Part shown: one piece after another, positions 59,878-64,000 of the stretch
Position numbering within the stretch: position 1 is the stretch's first letter
Layout of the letters: each line of letters begins with the position of its first letter
Assembly (NCBI RefSeq): GCF_005889725.1
Contig: NZ_VCKX01000033.1
Span: 1 to 64,000 of the forward strand
DNA from: Nonomuraea zeae
Lineage (GTDB): Bacteria; Actinomycetota; Actinomycetes; Streptosporangiales; Streptosporangiaceae
DNA: 64,000 nt
Direction of reading: 5' to 3'
Translations under genes and position numbers: made by a program
Notes under the pieces: generated by a model
Seen by the model: only the letters and a program-made list of their open reading frames with translations
Told to the model about the DNA's origin: nothing
Database searches by the model: none

Positions 59878-60879
59878 TCAGGATCCGGTGGCGGTGAAGA
59901 CGGCCGAGAGCCGCACCGGGACCCGGACCTTGCCCGATCGGGGCACGATGGCGAGGTAGGTGGCGCCCGACGTCAGCACGGCCTTGCGGGTGTAACGCTT
60001 GCCGTGACTCGTCGCGGCGGCCGGCCGATCGGTGAAGTTCAGCTCGCCCGCGCCGGGGCGGGCGGTGAAGGTCAGCCTGTTCCTGGTGCCGTACCAGACC
60101 AGGGCGCCGCCGGCGGCGGTTTTGAGGGCGAAGAGCTCCTGTGTGCCTTTGGTCGCGACCTTCACGTTCCACTGGCCGCGCATCTGCTGCTGGAGACGGA
60201 CGTAGTTGGCGGCGTTCTCCCGGGGCTTGGCATCGGCCGTGAACAACCGGCGGGCCCGGGGGTCCTTGCCGAAAGTGGACTCCATGCGCATGTGTGCCTG
60301 GACGATCTGCCGAGGGGAGGCGGGCAACCCGCTCCTGCCGTCCGGGGCGAGCACGGTGGCCAGACCGTTCCCGTCGCGGGCGGGGGCCGGGATCCGGGGC
60401 TTGGCGGTGGTCTCCGACCAGGCGACCTGCCGCCAGCCGCCGGGCGTCTGCTGGAAGATCACCTGGGTCCAGCCCTTGCCGCCCTTGCGGGAGAACTCGG
60501 CCATGAACCACGGCGGATCGGCGGCCCCCTTCGCGGGGATCGCGAAACGGGGTTTCACGATGGTCGCGTGCGAGGTCTCGATGGGATCGCCGAGCGCCTT
60601 GGTGACGCGGCTGTCCGCCTCGGTGAGCTCCGAGGCCAGGCCGGCGTGCGTGCCCGAGTAGTCCGTGCCGCCGTCGCGCTGGGCCTTCTTCACCTCGCCG
60701 TCCCACGTGGTGAGGAGCTTCCTGGCCTCCGCGACGGTCACCACCCCGGCCGGTCTCGCGGCGGGCGAGGGGCGGCCGGCGGCGGCGAACTGGCCACCGC
60801 CTCCAGCGGCGTTGCAGGCCGGGAGCACGGTCAGGGACAGTCCTGTCGCGAGCATGAGTGATGGCCGACGGATGGTCAT
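59878..60879 (-). CDS. Putative secreted lipoprotein
   Basis: 333 aa from ATG 60879, with GGAGA just upstream; the longer ORF from 60927 would bury the signal peptide. MTIRRPSLMLATGLSLTVLP leads to lipobox LPAC (Cys22), then a Gly/Ala/Pro linker. Mature region mixes beta and helix (HATIVKPRFAIPAKGAADPP, WFMAEFSRKGGKGWTQVIFQ, FTADAKPRENAANYVRLQQQ). It resembles actinobacterial membrane lipoproteins without named function. Role unknown. Confidence 0.8.
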   Translation of the reverse strand: MTIRRPSLMLATGLSLTVLPACNAAGGGGQFAAAGRPSPAARPAGVVTVAEARKLLTTWDGEVKKAQRDGGTDYSGTHAGLASELTEADSRVTKALGDPIETSHATIVKPRFAIPAKGAADPPWFMAEFSRKGGKGWTQVIFQQTPGGWRQVAWSETTAKPRIPAPARDGNGLATVLAPDGRSGLPASPRQIVQAHMRMESTFGKDPRARRLFTADAKPRENAANYVRLQQQMRGQWNVKVATKGTQELFALKTAAGGALVWYGTRNRLTFTARPGAGELNFTDRPAAATSHGKRYTRKAVLTSGATYLAIVPRSGKVRVPVRLSAVFTATGS

Positions 60880-60979
60880 GATGGTCTCCGGGATGCCGAT
60901 TGCCATGGTGTACGTGGCCGTCGACATCCCGGGTTCATCCCATACCGGACAGGTCCTACCGGCTTGCCGGACGCCCGGG

Positions 60980-61555
60980 TCAGCAGTCCGTACGCGTGAG
61001 TACGACGTCGCGCCGCACGTCGCCGTGCGACGGCAGCCGGGCCTCGAACGCCGACGGCCGGTGCCCTTCGGCCGTGACGGTGACCTCGGCCCTGCGCGGC
61101 CCGCCCGCGAGCCACTGCTCGTACCGGCCGCCGGCGTCGGTGGCGGGGGTCCACGACTCGTGACCGCGCTCGACGGTCAACGCCGCGCCCGGCAGCGGGG
61201 TCAGCTCGCCGGCACAGGACTTCGAGCTGACCTGGCCGGACAGCCTGGCCCAATGCCGGGGCGCCCGCGCACTGAGGGTCACGCCGAGCGACGGCGCCGG
61301 GTAGGGCGTGTCCTCGTTCACGGTCAGCCGCGCCTCGTACGTCCCCGGCAGGGCGAGCTCGCGCGCGTCCAGGGTGAGCGTGATCCGGGCGCTGCGGCCG
61401 GGCGCGAGCGTGCCGCGCGACGGGTCCGCGCTCAGCCAGGGCGAGTCGGTGCCCGCCTGGTCGCAGGCGTCGTAGCCGGGCAGCAGCTCGATCGGATTCG
61501 ACGGGCCCCGCGACGCCGTCGAGCAGCCTGACCGACGGCACGCGCCGGATTCAAG
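60980..61555 (-). pseudogene. Remnant of a secreted multidomain protein (frameshifted)
   Basis: The frame is open from about 61561 to 60980 but has no start codon until GTG 61321; a TGA precedes it. The readable text is a C-terminal beta-sandwich segment (WLSADPSRGTLAPGRSARIT, LTLDARELALPGTYEARLTV) followed by a carboxypeptidase-regulatory-like domain (LTVERGHESWTPATDAGGRY). At its 5' end the fragment PSVRLLDGVAG continues only in another frame, with the switch at the GGGGCCC run near 61504-61510. Resembles tails of secreted subtilisin-like peptidases; the catalytic part is missing. Dead fragment in my view. Confidence 0.7.
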
Positions 61556-61614
61556 GCCCTGTCAAGGCGGGATCCCGTCATGTCGTGAATGCGACACGGC
61601 GGCGGCGGTCGCGC

Positions 61615-62013
61615 TCAGAAGCGCCGCTCGAACTCGGCGAACCAGGCCAGGTACCACTAGGGGAAGGGCCCGACGGGCATCAGCCCGCGGTCGGTCTCGC
61701 GGTCGTCGAGCCAGACCTCTCCCCGCGCGGGGCCGGTGATCACCAGCCGGTAGACGATGCCGCAGCCGTATTCGGCGATGACCAGGGAGCCGGTGACCCG
61801 GCGCGGGTCGTAGTAGTCCTCGTCCTGGTACGGGTTCCAGTGGCCGGTGTGCGGGAAGGGGAGCGGCAGGCCGTCAGGGACCACCCAGTCCTCGGCCTCC
61901 GTCAGGACCGGCCCGAGCCGGTAGCGGTGCCACGACGCGCCGAACCTGCGGCACTCCGGGTCCTGTCTCGCCAGATCCGCCATCCGGGCGCGGATGTGAT
62001 CGGCATCCCACAT
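61615..62013 (-). pseudogene. SMI1/KNR4 family gene with in-frame amber stop and internal loss
   Basis: From ATG 62013: RARMADLARQDPECRRFGAS, WHRYRLGPVLTEAE, then DGLPLPFPHTGHWNPYQDED, YYDPRRVTGSLVIAEYGCGI, VYRLVITGPARGEVWLDD. This is the SMI1/KNR4 (SUKH) fold, but the usual segment with the helical LPEDYRxFL region between LTEAE and DGLPLP is absent. At 61657-61659 an in-frame TAG stops translation; the same frame goes on with WYLAWFAEFERRF to a TGA at 61615, the normal family C-terminus. So it has a nonsense change plus an internal deletion. SUKH proteins often act as immunity proteins; no toxin is nearby. Confidence 0.75.
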
Positions 62014-62074
62014 GGACACCATGGTCCATCCCGCATGGGACACCAAGGTCCGTCCCACATGGACACCATGGTCC
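62006..62074. repeat. 23-bp tandem repeat, three copies
   Basis: TCCCACATGGACACCATGGTCC (62006-62027) and 62053-62074 are identical; a middle copy (62029-62051) differs at a few bases. It overlaps the 5' end of the SMI1/KNR4 remnant and its upstream region. Confidence 0.85.
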
Positions 62075-62170
62075 GCCCTCGGCACGGGGAAAAGCGCTGG
62101 GTTTTTGTCGTAGGCCGGTGATAGAAAACAGTTTCGACGTCCGCCCACCTTGCCGCCAGGGGGCATGCTT

Positions 62171-64000
62171 GTGACCACCAGCAGCTCGGAGTTCTCCGCT
62201 CCCGGCCCACGCTACAACCGGCGTGGCCCGGTGCGCTGGCTCTGGTCTCATCTGCGCCGCCACGTGCTGCATCTGACCGGCTTCCTCGGCGGGTCACTGA
62301 TCATGGTGGTGCTCAACTCGGCCGTGCCGCAGCTCACCGGCGCCGCCTTCGACGCCGTGCTGGGGGAGCAGGGCGAGCCGGCCTCCGCGCTGTGGCTGAT
62401 CGCGCTGACGCTGCTGGCGATCGTGTCGGCCAGGGGGCTGTTCGACCTCGTCGCCCGGCTGTCGAGCGAGGTCCTGGCCAAGCGCCTGGAGCGGGACACG
62501 CGCGACGAGCTCTACGTGAGCCTGCTGGGCAAGAGCCAGACCTTCCACAACCGGCAGCGGGTCGGCGACCTGATGGCCCGCGCCGCCAACGACATCCGGC
62601 AGCTGTCCATCATGGTCACGCCGGGGCTCGACCTGATCGTCGACTCCGGGCTGACCGGCCTGGTGCCCTTCTTCTTCATCGCCGCCATCGACCCGCGGCT
62701 GCTGCTGGTGCCGTGCGTCTTCGCGGTGCTGTTCTTCCTCGCGCTCTGGCACTACATGCGCCGGCTCAACCCGGTGGCGACGCGCATGCGCGAGCAGTTC
62801 GGCGACCTCAACGCGGCGCTCAACGAAGCCGTGCGCGGCATCGAGGTCATCAAGGTGACCGCGCAGGAGGGCCAGGAGCGGCGGCGCTTCAGGGCCCACG
62901 CCCGCCGCTACCGCGACTCCTTCGTCCGCAACGGCCTGGTCCAGGCCCGCTACCTGCCCACCCTGCTGTTCGCCTTCGCGATGGCGGGCGCCATGTGGCA
63001 CGGCCTCTACCTCCACGGCATGGGCGTGCTCACGCTCGGCGACCTGGTGGCCTTCATGGGCCTGATGTCCATGCTGGGCTTCCCGACGCAGATGTCGATC
63101 TTCACCTTCTCCCTGGTCCAGATCGGCATCGCCTCCTCGCGCCGGATCCTCGGCGTCATCGGCGCCGAGGACGAGCTGGAGCAGCGCGCCGACGGGCACG
63201 CCGCGCCGATCACCGGGGAGATCGTCTTCGACGACGTGACGTTCGGCTACGAGGAGGGCGATCCCGTGCTGCGCGGGGTGTCGTTCACCGTGCGGCCGGG
63301 CGAGACGGTGGCGATCGTCGGCGAGACCGGCTCGGGCAAGAGCACGCTGACGAAGCTGGTCCCGCGCATCTACGACATCACCTCGGGCCGGGTCCTGGTC
63401 GACGGGGTGGACGTGCGCGACTGGGACCTCGACTCGCTGCGCTCCCAGATCTCCACCATCGAGCAGGACATCGTGCTGTTCTCCCGCTCCGTGGCCGAGA
63501 ACATCGCCTTCAGCCTCGGCCAGCGGGCCGACCGCGAGGCCGTGGTCAGGGCGGCGGAGGACGCGCAGGCCGCCGAGTTCGTCGCGGAGCTTGACGAGGG
63601 CTACGACACGGTCATCGGCGAGCGCGGCGTCACCCTGTCGGGCGGCCAGCGCCAGCGCCTGGCCATCGCGCGGGCCCTGCTGACCGACCCGGCGATCCTC
63701 GTGCTCGACGATTCCACCAGCGCCATCGACTCCGCCACAGAAGACCTGATCCAGCAGGCGATCGGCCGCATCCTCGACGGGCGCACGACGCTGCTGATCA
63801 CCCATCGGCTCTCCCAGATCCGGTGGGCGGACAAGGTCCTGCTGCTGCGGCGCGGCGAGCTGGTCGACTGCGGCACCCACGACGAGCTGATCGAGCGCAG
63901 CCGCCTCTACCGGCGGATCTTCGCCCACTACGACGAGGCGGGCGTCGGCGACGGCCCAGTAGAGGGCGCAGGAGACGGCGCTACGGGCGGCGCCGCTGAC
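62171..64000 (+). CDS. ABC exporter half-transporter (3' partial), degenerate Walker B
   Basis: 610 aa visible from GTG 62171, chosen for AGGGGG (62158-62163) 7 bases ahead; an ATG at 62165 is too close to it. The frame runs off the right edge. Residues 30-320: six-helix exporter membrane domain. Nucleotide-binding domain: Walker A GETGSGKST, Q-loop region IEQDIVLFS, signature LSGGQRQR, Walker B ILVLDDSTSAID with Asp in place of the catalytic Glu, and H-loop THR. Such Asp-bearing halves form heterodimers with a second half carrying the consensus site, which should be the next gene. Substrate (lipid, drug or peptide) is unknown. Confidence 0.92.
   Translation, partial: MTTSSSEFSAPGPRYNRRGPVRWLWSHLRRHVLHLTGFLGGSLIMVVLNSAVPQLTGAAFDAVLGEQGEPASALWLIALTLLAIVSARGLFDLVARLSSEVLAKRLERDTRDELYVSLLGKSQTFHNRQRVGDLMARAANDIRQLSIMVTPGLDLIVDSGLTGLVPFFFIAAIDPRLLLVPCVFAVLFFLALWHYMRRLNPVATRMREQFGDLNAALNEAVRGIEVIKVTAQEGQERRRFRAHARRYRDSFVRNGLVQARYLPTLLFAFAMAGAMWHGLYLHGMGVLTLGDLVAFMGLMSMLGFPTQMSIFTFSLVQIGIASSRRILGVIGAEDELEQRADGHAAPITGEIVFDDVTFGYEEGDPVLRGVSFTVRPGETVAIVGETGSGKSTLTKLVPRIYDITSGRVLVDGVDVRDWDLDSLRSQISTIEQDIVLFSRSVAENIAFSLGQRADREAVVRAAEDAQAAEFVAELDEGYDTVIGERGVTLSGGQRQRLAIARALLTDPAILVLDDSTSAIDSATEDLIQQAIGRILDGRTTLLITHRLSQIRWADKVLLLRRGELVDCGTHDELIERSRLYRRIFAHYDEAGVGDGPVEGAGDGATGGAAD

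Noticed and set aside
60876-61541. 221-codon minus frame over the remnant
   Set aside because: Only its first dozen residues (PSVRLLDGVAG) look real; the rest is a frameshifted reading of the true C-terminal fragment in the neighbouring frame.
1-64000. CRISPR arrays, tRNA/rRNA genes, IS elements, attachment sites
   Set aside because: No regularly spaced repeats of 25-40 bp with unique spacers, no cloverleaf I could recognise, and no transposase or integrase text in any gene; a tRNA scan was not possible, so a missed tRNA cannot be excluded.

Overview
The window is very GC-rich, with GTG/ATG starts, 4-bp ATGA/GTGA overlaps between genes, and many TetR, LacI, LysR and HxlR regulators. It carries a SARP/AfsR regulator, NarL-type two-component systems and secreted CBM2/Ig-type hydrolases. 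This fits the chromosome of a filamentous actinomycete. Streptosporangiales (Nonomuraea-like) is my best guess from gene style only; I could run no search. No tRNA, rRNA, CRISPR array or insertion sequence was seen.

Layout. 1-2.5 kb: the 3' end of a modular PKS/NRPS (degenerate carrier region with two low-complexity inserts, then a thioesterase), coupled by ATGA to a crotonyl-CoA carboxylase/reductase that would supply an alkylmalonyl-CoA extender. The main cluster lies left of the window. 2.7-5.3 kb: a TPR-AAA ATPase overlapping a TPR-membrane protein, the best candidate here for an uncharacterised two-protein system. 5.4-15.6 kb: single metabolic genes and regulators (aldo/keto reductase with divergent LysR, EF-hand protein, PucR-type regulator, nucleoside hydrolase, GH13 enzyme, TetR with divergent SDR and hydrolase, secreted 5'-nucleotidase). 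15.6-21 kb: compact cytochrome bd oxidase, NarL-type two-component system, coiled-coil mini-protein, fatty-acid desaturase. 21-31 kb: APH-like kinase, SARP/AfsR regulator, ChaN/Tiki-like protein, a 5'-truncated flavin monooxygenase fused head-to-head with a TetR gene, epimerase plus GT2, KAS III and TetR.

31-36.6 kb: small minus-strand operons (DUF3140, NTF2-like, HxlR, DUF1905/YdeI, alpha/beta hydrolase), a LacI regulator, a TusA-like protein and a second LacI. 36.6-45.5 kb is a coherent carbohydrate locus: LacI with its own operator, a TTGACA promoter overlapped by a matching operator, a CUT1 ABC importer without ATPase, a GH127 beta-L-arabinofuranosidase-type enzyme, and a 1333-aa secreted (alpha/alpha)6 hydrolase with discoidin and Ig-like domains, closed by a good intrinsic terminator. 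The model is that the secreted enzyme trims a plant or glycoprotein glycan, the importer takes up the fragments, and GH127 cleaves them in the cytoplasm.

45.6-52 kb: orphan NarL-type sensor kinase, PEP-mutase/ICL-like enzyme divergent from a GATase-LysR pair, secreted GH5 beta-mannanase with Fn3 and CBM2. 52-57.5 kb: three-subunit molybdenum hydroxylase (PaoABC-like FAD subunit with an extra Fe-S loop) flanked by TetR genes with clear operators. 57.4-60.9 kb: DUF1348 protein, ArsB/NhaD-type permease, DnaJ-type zinc-knuckle protein, lipoprotein. 60.9-62.1 kb is a small decay zone: a frameshifted secreted-protein remnant, a SMI1/KNR4 gene with an in-frame amber stop and internal loss, and a 23-bp tandem repeat. 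From 62.17 kb to the right edge runs an ABC exporter half with a degenerate Walker B, suggesting a heterodimeric exporter whose partner lies just outside.
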